This document shows, in pieces, positions 49,671 through 57,564 of a stretch of 64,000 bases of DNA; within the stretch, counting starts at the first letter, position 1, and every line of letters begins with the position of its first letter. The translations under genes and the position numbers were made by a program. The notes beneath the pieces are model-generated. The model saw only the letters and a list, made by a program, of their open reading frames with translations, was not told the DNA's origin and ran no database searches. This DNA is from Pseudomonadota bacterium. Its GTDB lineage: Bacteria; Desulfobacterota; Desulfovibrionia; Desulfovibrionales; Desulfovibrionaceae. The stretch lies in assembly GCA_023411815.1 (NCBI GenBank), contig JAEYOJ010000157.1, positions 28,603-92,602 of the forward strand, written 5' to 3'.

Positions 49671-51593
49671 ATGGAAATCCAACCAGACAAGCAGAATCTG
49701 GATCAAGTTTTCTCGACGACCGTCTATTACATCGACTTCTATCAGCGCGACTACAAATGGACGGATGAGCCTGTAAAACGACTTCTGCAAGACGTTTTTT
49801 ACGAATTTGATCAGACCTACAAGCAGCATTCGGACCTAGAGCCGAATAGGGAGAACATCAACGCCCGTTATCCCTGGTATTATCTGAACACCTATGTCAC
49901 CAACACCGTGAACGGCCGAGTATTCGTAGTCGATGGACAGCAGCGCCTGACCACACTGACCCTGATTCTGCTGAAGCTTCACAGTATGGCGAAAGTCTTT
50001 GGCTCAAAGACGGCGGCATGGCTGGAGCGAAAGATAGCTGGCTATTCGGGAACAGAAGAGCTGTTCTGGATGCACCACGTTCGGCATCTTCAGGTGCTGA
50101 AGGGACTCATGGACGGCAAGGAAGGTCCTGCCGATCTTGACACCTCCAGTGGCATCACCGCAGTGAACATGGTTAAGAACTACCAAGTCATCAGCGCCGA
50201 CCTGCAGGAACGTCTTACCGAAAAGCATAAGTTCGAGACCTTTGTTCACTATTTTTTGTTTCGTCTGGTTCTGATCAACCTGTCGGTGGACATCACCCAC
50301 GTGCCGATGGTGTTCGAGGTGATCAATGATCGCGGAGTCCGGCTAAAGCCCTATGAGATTCTCAAGGGCAAGCTACTTGGGCAAATCGACAAGATCGAAC
50401 TGGACAAAGCCGACTACAATGGGCTTTGGGAAGCACAAGTCGCGCGAGTCAATACGTACCGCGAAGACGAGATCGACAGCTTTTTCCGTTATTGGCTCAA
50501 AGCGAAGTTTGCGAACACCCGCAAGGCAGCGCAACGGTTCGACGGCGATTACCACCGCGAGCTTTTCAAGCAGGATATCAACGCGAAGCTCGGGCTGGAT
50601 CACCACGCATCCAACGTCAAAGCATTTCTGTCCGGGGCATTTAAATACTTTACTGGTCTATACTCGCGGGTTTGGGATGCATCAAAAACCAAGATTGCTG
50701 CCTATCCTGCGGTATACTTTAACTCATTAAACGAACTGGACAGCCAGTTCATGCTGATCCTCTCCGCTTGCCGCGTCGATGACCCCGAGGAACACGAGAA
50801 GATTGCTGCTGTCTCCGCCGGATTAGATCGCATTTTCGTTCTTCTGCAGTTGCAGGGAGCCTATGACTCCAACGAATTCGCTGGCAGACTGTACGAGATC
50901 AGCACGGAAATCCGCGAGCAGTCTGCTGCGGTGATCCCGGAGGTTTTCGATAAGCATTTGAGGCTGGAGCTGAAAGAACGGCGCGGGATTGTTAACGCCC
51001 AGTCACTGTCGTACACGCTTTTTCGCCCGATGTCGGTTGACCGCTTGAATCGGCGTTTCACCAAGTACTTTTTCGCACGGATCGAGCAGTTGGTCTCGGT
51101 CGGCATGAAACGCGAAATGCCCCACAGCTTCTATGACCTTGTCATTTTGCGCGGCCCGAAGAGCGGCTTTCATGTTGAGCATATCCTGGCGAGAAACGCA
51201 GCTAATCGTGCTTTGTTTGGCAACGATGAAGAACGGTTCGAGCAAGAGCGTAACCGGCTGGGCGGAGTTCTATTGATGAAAGGTCGCGACAACCAGTCGA
51301 GCAACGCCGAAGAGTTCATGGACAAGCTGAAGTCGTATGAGAACACGCTTCATTGGAACCAGACCATGCGGCCGGATATGTACAAGTCGAAGCTGGATTT
51401 CCGCGACTTCTGCGAACGGCATGGCCTGCCCTTCCGGTCGCTGACGAAGTTCGGCCCGGAAGAACTAGAAGAGCGACATAAGCTACTGTTCGATCTTGTA
51501 GCCCTTACTTGGCACGTGAACGTGAGGGCTCCCCGTGAGCCATCGGTCAATACAGCCGCCCCGCTACAGGATGCCGCCCATGAGCCTGCATAA
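49671..51593 (+). CDS. GmrSD-like DUF262/DUF1524 protein within the type I operon
   Basis: A 640-residue single-chain protein. The N-terminal DUF262 part has YQRDYKW (about residues 23-29) and VDGQQRLTTL (about 84-94), the nucleotide-sensing ParB-like motifs. The C-terminal DUF1524 HNH-type part has FHVEHILARNAANRAL (about 500-516), NRLGGVLLM and NQSSNAEEF. Relatives are GmrSD, BrxU and SspE, which cut modified or phosphorothioate-sensed phage DNA. It starts three bases after hsdS and overlaps hsdR by 14 bases, so it is coexpressed with the type I system. Confidence 0.85.
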   Translation: MEIQPDKQNLDQVFSTTVYYIDFYQRDYKWTDEPVKRLLQDVFYEFDQTYKQHSDLEPNRENINARYPWYYLNTYVTNTVNGRVFVVDGQQRLTTLTLILLKLHSMAKVFGSKTAAWLERKIAGYSGTEELFWMHHVRHLQVLKGLMDGKEGPADLDTSSGITAVNMVKNYQVISADLQERLTEKHKFETFVHYFLFRLVLINLSVDITHVPMVFEVINDRGVRLKPYEILKGKLLGQIDKIELDKADYNGLWEAQVARVNTYREDEIDSFFRYWLKAKFANTRKAAQRFDGDYHRELFKQDINAKLGLDHHASNVKAFLSGAFKYFTGLYSRVWDASKTKIAAYPAVYFNSLNELDSQFMLILSACRVDDPEEHEKIAAVSAGLDRIFVLLQLQGAYDSNEFAGRLYEISTEIREQSAAVIPEVFDKHLRLELKERRGIVNAQSLSYTLFRPMSVDRLNRRFTKYFFARIEQLVSVGMKREMPHSFYDLVILRGPKSGFHVEHILARNAANRALFGNDEERFEQERNRLGGVLLMKGRDNQSSNAEEFMDKLKSYENTLHWNQTMRPDMYKSKLDFRDFCERHGLPFRSLTKFGPEELEERHKLLFDLVALTWHVNVRAPREPSVNTAAPLQDAAHEPA

Positions 51594-54500
51594 GGAAATC
51601 GAGTTCGAGAACGACATCTGCTGTTACCTAGGGGCTAATGGCTGGCTGTACGCCCAATGCGATGCGGCTGCCTATGACCGGCAGCGGGCGTTGTTCCCGG
51701 CCGATATCATTGCCTGGGTACAGGCTACCCAGCCCAAGGCCTGGGAGGGGCTGACCAAGAGCCACGGCGCGGCGGCGGAATCCGTCCTGCTCGACCGCAT
51801 CCGCAAGCAGCTGGACGACCGGGGCACGCTCGACGTGATCCGCTTCGGCGTCGAGCTGCTGGGCCTGCGGCAGCCCCTGAGCCTTGCCCAGTTCAAACCC
51901 GCGCTGGCCATGAACCCAGACCTCCAGGCCCGTTACGCCGCGAACCGGCTGCGGGTCGTGCGGCAGCTCAGGTACTCCGTCCACAACGAGAACTGCCTCG
52001 ATTTGGTGCTGTTCCTCAACGGCATTCCCGTAGCAACGGCGGAGCTGAAGACCGACTTCACGCAGTCGGTGGAGGATGCCGTTGACCAGTACCGCTTCGA
52101 CCGCAACCCACGGCCCAAGGGCCAGAGCGCGTCAGAGCCGCTTCTGGACTTCCCCCGTGGGGCGCTGGTCCACTTCGCAGTGAGCAACTCGCTTGTGCGT
52201 ATGTCCACGAAGCTGGCCGGGCCATCCACCACGTTCCTGCCCTTTGATCGGGGCGACAAGGGCGCGGCTGGCAACCCGGTTAACACTAAAGGGCACGCCA
52301 CGGCCTACCTGTGGGAAGAGGTCTGGGAGCGGGATAGCTGGCTGGAAATCCTGGGGCGCTACATCGTCGCCATGCGCGGGCCGAAGAAGCAGATCGAGAA
52401 GGTCATCTTCCCGCGCTACCACCAGCTCGACGCGACGAGGAAGCTCGTGCAAGCGGTGCTGGCGGATGGGCCGGGACAGAAGTACCTGATTCAGCACTCG
52501 GCAGGCTCGGGCAAGACCAATTCCATCGCCTGGACAGCCCACTTCCTGGCCGACCTGCACGACGCCAGCCACAAGAAGCTCTTCGATTCGATCCTGGTGG
52601 TGAGCGACCGGACGGTGCTCGATTCCCAGCTCCAGGAGGCCATCTTCGCCTTCGAGCGGACCACCGGAGTCGTCGCGACGATCACCGGGGAACACCAGAG
52701 CAAGAGCGGCGAGCTTGCCCAGGCGCTGTCAGGCGGCAAGAAGATCGTCGTCTGCACCATCCAGACCTTCCCCTTCGCGATCAAGGCCGTGCAGGAGCTG
52801 GCGGCGACCCAGGGCAAGACCTTCGCGGTCATCGCCGACGAGGCCCATAGCTCCCAGACCGGCGAGGCTGCCGCCAAGCTCAAGCAGGTGCTGTCGGCCG
52901 AGGAGATCAAGGAACTGGCCGAGGGCGGCGAGGTCAGCGCCGAAGACCTTCTCGCGGCTCAGATGGCAGCCAGGGCGAACCAGGACGGCATCACCTACGT
53001 GGCCTTCACGGCAACGCCCAAGGCCAAGACCCTGGAGCTGTTCGGCCGTCGTCCTGTTCCATCACTCCCGGCTGGACCGGGCAACCTGCCCGCGCCCTTC
53101 CATGTGTACGGCATGCGGCAGGCCATCGAGGAAGGGTTCATCCTCGACGTGCTCAAGAACTACACGCCCTACAAGCTCGCCTTCCGGCTCGCCAGCAACG
53201 GCAGGGAATGGGACGAGAAGGAGGTCGAGCGCAGCGAGGCCATGAAGGGCATCCTGCGCTGGGTCAGGCTCCATCCTTACAACATCAGCCAGAAGGTCAT
53301 GGTCGTTGTCGAGCACTTCCGGGAGAACGTCGCTCCACTCCTGGACGGCAAGGCCAAGGCGATGGTCGTCACGGCCAGCCGGCCGGAGGTCGTGCGCTGG
53401 CAGCTCGCGATCAACAAGTACATCAAGGAGCGCGGCTACAAGATCGGGACGCTGGTGGCCTTCTCGGGCGAGGTGAAGGAGCCGGACTTGGGGCCGGATG
53501 GCTTCACCGAGAACAGCAAGATTCTCAACCCGAACCTCAATGGCCGCGACATGCGCGAGGCTTTCGGGATGGACGAGTACCAGCTCCTCCTGGTCGCCAA
53601 CAAGTTCCAGACCGGGTTCGACCAGCCCCTGCTCTGCGGCATGTACGTGGACAAGCGCATCGCTGGAATCCAGGCCGTGCAGACCCTGTCGCGCCTGAAC
53701 CGGGCCTATCCGGGCAAGGACACCACCTACATCCTCGACTTCGTGAACGAGCCGGAGGACGTCCTGGAAGCCTTCAAGACGTACTACGAGACGGCGGAGC
53801 TGGAGGCGGTCACCGACCCGAACCTCGTCTACGACCTGCGGGCCAAGCTGGATAGCGAGGGGCACTACGACGACAACGAGGTCAATCGCGTCGTCAACGT
53901 GGAGATGGACCCAAGAGCGTCCCAGGCGCAGCTTGCCGCCGCCATCGCTCCCGTGGCTGACCGCCTGCTCAAGCGGTACAAGGCGCTCCAGGCAGCCATA
54001 AAGGCGGCTCAGGCAGCACAGGACACCAGGGCCGAAAAGGACGCACGAGACGAGAAGAACGCCCTGGAACTGTTCAAGCGGAACCTGGGGGCGTTCAAGC
54101 GGGTCTACTCGTTCCTCTCGCAGATCTTCGACTACGGCAACACCGACATCGAGAAGCGATCCATCTTCTACCGCCGCCTGCTGCCCCTGCTGGACTTCGG
54201 CAGGGAGCGCGAAGGCGTGGACCTCTCCGGCGTCCTGCTCACCCATCACCAGTTGAGGAACAAGGCCAAGCGCGACCTCCCCCTTGGCGAGGGCGAAGGC
54301 GAGAAGCTCAAGCCGCTCACCGAGCCAGGAAGCGCCGAAGTGCGGGACAAGGAGAAGGCGCTGCTCGCCGAGATCATCTCGAAGGTGAACGACCTCTTCG
54401 AGGGCGAGCTTACGGATGATGACAAGCTGATCTACGTGAACAACGTCATCAAAGGAAAACTCCTGGAGTCGGAAATCCTGGCCGAGCAGGCGGCGAACAA

Positions 54501-54714
54501 CACCAAGGAGCAGTTCGCGAACTCGCCTGATCTGGCGCGAGAGCTGCTCAACGCCATCATGGACGCCTTGACCGCCCACACCACCATGAGCAAGCAGGCA
54601 CTGGAGTCAGAGCGGGTCAGAGCTGGCCTCCGCGACATCCTGCTTGAGCAGGCGGGACTATACGAGGCGCTGAAGGGCAAGGTGTCACCGGAGGTAACAG
54701 ACATCAACGCGTAG
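51580..54714 (+). CDS. hsdR: Type I restriction endonuclease subunit HsdR
   Basis: About 1044 residues from ATG 51580. The nuclease part has VATAELKTDF (PD-(D/E)xK, about residues 155-164). The superfamily 2 translocase has Walker A SAGSGKTNSIAW (about 305-316), VIADEAHSSQ (about 420-429) and later helicase motifs such as ANKFQTGFDQP. C-terminal helices bind HsdM. A 14-base overlap with the previous gene and AGGATG upstream favour this start; ATG 51571 is possible. The gene ends in a stretch with GTCACCGGAGGTAAC repeats. Confidence 0.95.
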   Translation: MSLHKEIEFENDICCYLGANGWLYAQCDAAAYDRQRALFPADIIAWVQATQPKAWEGLTKSHGAAAESVLLDRIRKQLDDRGTLDVIRFGVELLGLRQPLSLAQFKPALAMNPDLQARYAANRLRVVRQLRYSVHNENCLDLVLFLNGIPVATAELKTDFTQSVEDAVDQYRFDRNPRPKGQSASEPLLDFPRGALVHFAVSNSLVRMSTKLAGPSTTFLPFDRGDKGAAGNPVNTKGHATAYLWEEVWERDSWLEILGRYIVAMRGPKKQIEKVIFPRYHQLDATRKLVQAVLADGPGQKYLIQHSAGSGKTNSIAWTAHFLADLHDASHKKLFDSILVVSDRTVLDSQLQEAIFAFERTTGVVATITGEHQSKSGELAQALSGGKKIVVCTIQTFPFAIKAVQELAATQGKTFAVIADEAHSSQTGEAAAKLKQVLSAEEIKELAEGGEVSAEDLLAAQMAARANQDGITYVAFTATPKAKTLELFGRRPVPSLPAGPGNLPAPFHVYGMRQAIEEGFILDVLKNYTPYKLAFRLASNGREWDEKEVERSEAMKGILRWVRLHPYNISQKVMVVVEHFRENVAPLLDGKAKAMVVTASRPEVVRWQLAINKYIKERGYKIGTLVAFSGEVKEPDLGPDGFTENSKILNPNLNGRDMREAFGMDEYQLLLVANKFQTGFDQPLLCGMYVDKRIAGIQAVQTLSRLNRAYPGKDTTYILDFVNEPEDVLEAFKTYYETAELEAVTDPNLVYDLRAKLDSEGHYDDNEVNRVVNVEMDPRASQAQLAAAIAPVADRLLKRYKALQAAIKAAQAAQDTRAEKDARDEKNALELFKRNLGAFKRVYSFLSQIFDYGNTDIEKRSIFYRRLLPLLDFGREREGVDLSGVLLTHHQLRNKAKRDLPLGEGEGEKLKPLTEPGSAEVRDKEKALLAEIISKVNDLFEGELTDDDKLIYVNNVIKGKLLESEILAEQAANNTKEQFANSPDLARELLNAIMDALTAHTTMSKQALESERVRAGLRDILLEQAGLYEALKGKVSPEVTDINA

Positions 54715-54770
54715 GCTGGGGTGTCACCGGGGTAACAGGAGTCAGTGCCCAGGTTACCGGTATCACCTGG
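54681..54770 (+). repeat. Repeated GGTAAC-type motifs after hsdR
   Basis: GGTGTCACCGGAGGTAACAG (54681-54700, inside the hsdR 3' end) is followed by GGTGTCACCGGGGTAACAG (54720-54738) and a quasi-palindrome with CCAGGT/ACCTGG arms (54749-54770). They share a GGTAAC core with the palindromes upstream of the HTH gene. Confidence 0.6.
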
Positions 54771-54853
54771 GGAACAGGAACCAAAGCGTAGGCGGATGGT
54801 AAGCTGGCAGGCAGTGCCCCGCAACGTCAGAGAAACGGTCAACTTTGACTCGC

Positions 54854-54935
54854 CTCAAACGGCCGAGATGGACTCACCAACCTGACCACGAACACAGACA
54901 AAGCCCGAGAAGCCCCGCCAGCCGGGGCTTTCTTT
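54854..54935 (+). repeat. Copy of the integrase 3' end and terminator
   Basis: CTCAAACGGCCGAGATGGAC and what follows repeat the end of the integrase gene and its terminator (44591-44670). The hairpin AAGCCCCG/CGGGGCTT plus TTTCTTT (54910-54935) is kept. No other part of an integrase is present, so it is a recombination scar or a shared 3' module. It could still terminate hsdR transcription. Confidence 0.65.
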
Positions 54936-55228
54936 GGTCGTCTGACTGCCATATTTGACCGCCCCTAGCAGGCTCGTCAGGATAATTCTCAAGCCTCCTT
55001 AATAATTCTATAAAGCAATTAAAGCCCACTTTCGCACAACCCGAACCGTTTCTGCCCCCAAGCCGCAGTCGTAGAGCAGCCCGTCCGTTGGGAATCATGC
55101 TCGCGCCTGCGACTTTTGTTTTGGTCAGGCGAATAGCAATCAACAGCAAAGGAGGACAAACGGCAAACACGCTATTTGTTGGCAATTGCACCGAGTATTA
55201 ACCTTAAAAAAACGCAATGGAGATCAAC
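54936..55228. other. Intergenic region, no gene seen
   Basis: About 290 bases between the terminator copy and the next small gene. No convincing gene or repeat was noticed. Confidence 0.4.
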
Positions 55229-55543
55229 ATGAACCGGAAGATTCAGAACTATTTGTTCAAGCAGTATGGACACAGCCTCGCAAAGCCGTACAGCAAAATA
55301 GACGACATTCTCTCGTTTGATAAGCACATGACCATGGATGCAATGAACCGCATGCTGTCTAGGGTCATAAACAAGTCTGACATGTACCTGACATATGACG
55401 AGCCGCATTGGGATATGATTGAAGAAATCATGGATGGCGTTCTTGAACTGAAGATTTGCCTCAATCACTATCAGCACCTGATCTCGCTTGAGGATCAACA
55501 TGGTCAAACTGCCTATCCGCTACTCGATGATGGTGACTACTGA
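55229..55543 (+). CDS. Small acidic protein of unknown function
   Basis: A 104-residue protein I do not recognise, MNRKIQNYLFKQYGHSL at the start, rich in Asp, Met and His, with no signal peptide. GGAG lies six bases before ATG 55229; an in-frame ATG at 55217 has no ribosome site. Its TGA overlaps the ATG of the RepA-like gene by one base, so they are translationally coupled and likely work together, for example as a partner of the ATPase. Confidence 0.65.
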   Translation: MNRKIQNYLFKQYGHSLAKPYSKIDDILSFDKHMTMDAMNRMLSRVINKSDMYLTYDEPHWDMIEEIMDGVLELKICLNHYQHLISLEDQHGQTAYPLLDDGDY

Positions 55544-56544
55544 TGTCCAACCATCCCGTCGGAAAACGTGTATGGCGACTCGACGCGTTCCTGGACGAGG
55601 CTCTCAGGAGACCACCAATGCTCCTTGATCCTTGGCTCAGGGCCGGAGACATCTGGATGGTCTACTCGGCGGCGGGGATCGGCAAGACGTTCTTCGCCCT
55701 GAACGTGGCCTACGCCATCGCGACAGGCGGGAAGTTCCTGTGCTGGAAAGCTCCGCGTCCTCGGTCGGTCCTCTACGTCGATGGCGAGATGGCCGACTGG
55801 GAGATGCAGGAGAGGCTCCGGGGAGTCCATGAGTCTGCTCTGAAGAGCGGCAATGGGCTTCCTGGGGCCACCAGGAACTTCACCGGCTGGGCCGCGACGT
55901 ACCAGAAGCCGGGGTCGCTTTTCCCTGATCTGGCTACCGAGGCGGGACTGTCGGTTCTCCTTGAGAAGGCCATTGGGAAAGACCTTGTCGTGATCGATAA
56001 CCTCTCCACGACCATGCAGAGCATCGACCAGAACAGCGCCTCGGAGTGGATCAGCACCATGCAGACGACCCTTGTGGAGCTTCGGAAGCGCGGGACTGCG
56101 GTCCTGTTGGTCCACCACTCGAACAAGGGCGGGGATCAGTCAGGCACGAGCGCCAAGGACGTAATCCTAAACGGCAAGATCAAGCTGGAGAGACCGGCGG
56201 ATCACCCGAAGGCAGGAGCGGCGTTCCTGGTCCAGTGGGAGAAGGCCCGGAGCCTGCGTGAGGAAGACAAAATGCCGATCCAGGCTGAACTGGTGGAAAT
56301 CGATGGTTTGCCCGCGTGGGACCACAAGAAGTTCATCACGTCGAAACTCCTGGAACTCAAGCGCATGGCCCAAAGCGGCGACTACGCCACCCAGAAGGAA
56401 ATGGCCGAAGCCCTGGGAGTCGATAAGTCCAGGGTAACGCAGATGAAGAACGAGGGAGTCGACGCCGGACTATGGACGAATCCCGAGTGGAACCGATGGA
56501 TGCGCGAGGCTCGGGAGCAACGGGAGTCGCTTGCCGACTACTGA
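55543..56544 (+). CDS. RepA-like (AAA_25/RecA-fold) ATPase
   Basis: A 333-residue ATPase. Walker A YSAAGIGKTFF (about residues 45-55), Walker B LVVIDNLST (about 150), VLLVHHSNKGG (sensor region) and a C-terminal HTH (EALGVDKSRVTQMKNEGV) match the hexameric RepA helicase of RSF1010-type replicons and its relatives on integrated elements. It may load or unwind at an origin after excision, or serve a mobilisation role. It is coupled to the small gene upstream. Confidence 0.8.
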   Translation: MSNHPVGKRVWRLDAFLDEALRRPPMLLDPWLRAGDIWMVYSAAGIGKTFFALNVAYAIATGGKFLCWKAPRPRSVLYVDGEMADWEMQERLRGVHESALKSGNGLPGATRNFTGWAATYQKPGSLFPDLATEAGLSVLLEKAIGKDLVVIDNLSTTMQSIDQNSASEWISTMQTTLVELRKRGTAVLLVHHSNKGGDQSGTSAKDVILNGKIKLERPADHPKAGAAFLVQWEKARSLREEDKMPIQAELVEIDGLPAWDHKKFITSKLLELKRMAQSGDYATQKEMAEALGVDKSRVTQMKNEGVDAGLWTNPEWNRWMREAREQRESLADY

Positions 56545-56727
56545 CGGTTGAGGACTCAACTCCTTATTGACCTCAATTCATGCCTTTAAGCATTTGTCTT
56601 AGCTGCATTTTTCTCAGCTAAACCGACCAATTCTCTCTTCAGCACATATCACGCGGTAACCCATCAGAATCGCTGGGTATGCTGCGGAATTCCTTTCCCT
56701 TTACCAGTTTAGCAAGGAAGTGACATC

Positions 56728-57402
56728 ATGACGCGGTCCATCAGCGAGAAGCTGGCCCGCCGCGTCGGTCGTCAGTGCGATGTGCCTTGGTGCCATCTGC
56801 CCGTCTCGAAGTTCTCCAGGTACTGCGAGCGGCACGATCAGGTAAACGAGCGCACAGGCGACCCTCGCGGGCATACTGTGCGGGCAAGCGAAGTACGGCC
56901 TTACGCGGACATGGCCCGAAAGCTCATCAAAGAGCAGAAGGAGCACCCGGCGATCTCAGGTGTTCTCAAGTTCCTGGAGGACTACCTCCGAAGCGCCAAG
57001 CCGCCGAGGATCATCCACCGGGGCAGCATGACCAACCAACGAGTGAACCACTGGCTGGCCCACCTGCATGCAAGCGGCGTTCGGCCTGAAGCCATCTTTG
57101 CGACCCTCATCGGCATGATGCTCCTGCGGGAGTACCAGCCAAGGACGTTTAAGAGCGACCGGCACTTTTGGCATCAATGCATCGTGCGGGTTCTTCGGCT
57201 TGCGCCCGCGCCCCGAGGCTGGGACATGAAGCGCCGGTATCCGCGCATAACCGTGGGAGTCAGGGAAGACCTCGCGCAGACTCTGGTTCGGTCTCGTCTG
57301 GGCATGATCTGCTGGCAAGTCGCCGCGCATATCCAGAGGAAGACCGAGGAGAACGGACCGTCACCACAGGGGCTGAAGAGCTTCTCTGGTACAATCAACT
57401 AG
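56728..57402 (+). CDS. Unknown protein with N-terminal Cys/His cluster
   Basis: A 224-residue basic protein. The first 40 residues hold CDVPWCHLPVSKFSRYCERH, a C-x4-C-H-x9-C-x2-H arrangement suggesting a zinc site. The remainder is helical and basic and may bind DNA. I do not recognise a family. AGGAAGTGACATC precedes the ATG. It follows the RepA-like gene after 183 bases, so it may belong to the replication-like module. Confidence 0.65.
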   Translation: MTRSISEKLARRVGRQCDVPWCHLPVSKFSRYCERHDQVNERTGDPRGHTVRASEVRPYADMARKLIKEQKEHPAISGVLKFLEDYLRSAKPPRIIHRGSMTNQRVNHWLAHLHASGVRPEAIFATLIGMMLLREYQPRTFKSDRHFWHQCIVRVLRLAPAPRGWDMKRRYPRITVGVREDLAQTLVRSRLGMICWQVAAHIQRKTEENGPSPQGLKSFSGTIN

Positions 57403-57403
57403 C

Positions 57404-57442
57404 GGGAAGAGGGCTGGCTGTCCTGAGCAGCTGGCCCTTCCC
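57404..57442 (+). terminator. Long hairpin after the Cys/His gene
   Basis: GGGAAG...GGCTG pairs with CAGCT...CTTCCC with a few bulges, forming a strong stem right after the stop codon, but no T tract follows. Confidence 0.45.
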
Positions 57443-57564
57443 AGATAAGAATGAGCCAATGTTTTGGTCGAAAAATGTGAATGGGGATAATATGAAGCGC
57501 CTTCTCGAAATCCCCCCGTCGGGCATCTGACTGGTGCACGTGGCGGCCAGGACACTTTACCGGA

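Noticed and set aside
53062..54579. 505-codon minus-strand frame
   Set aside because: Mirror of hsdR; codon-position GC bias explains its openness.
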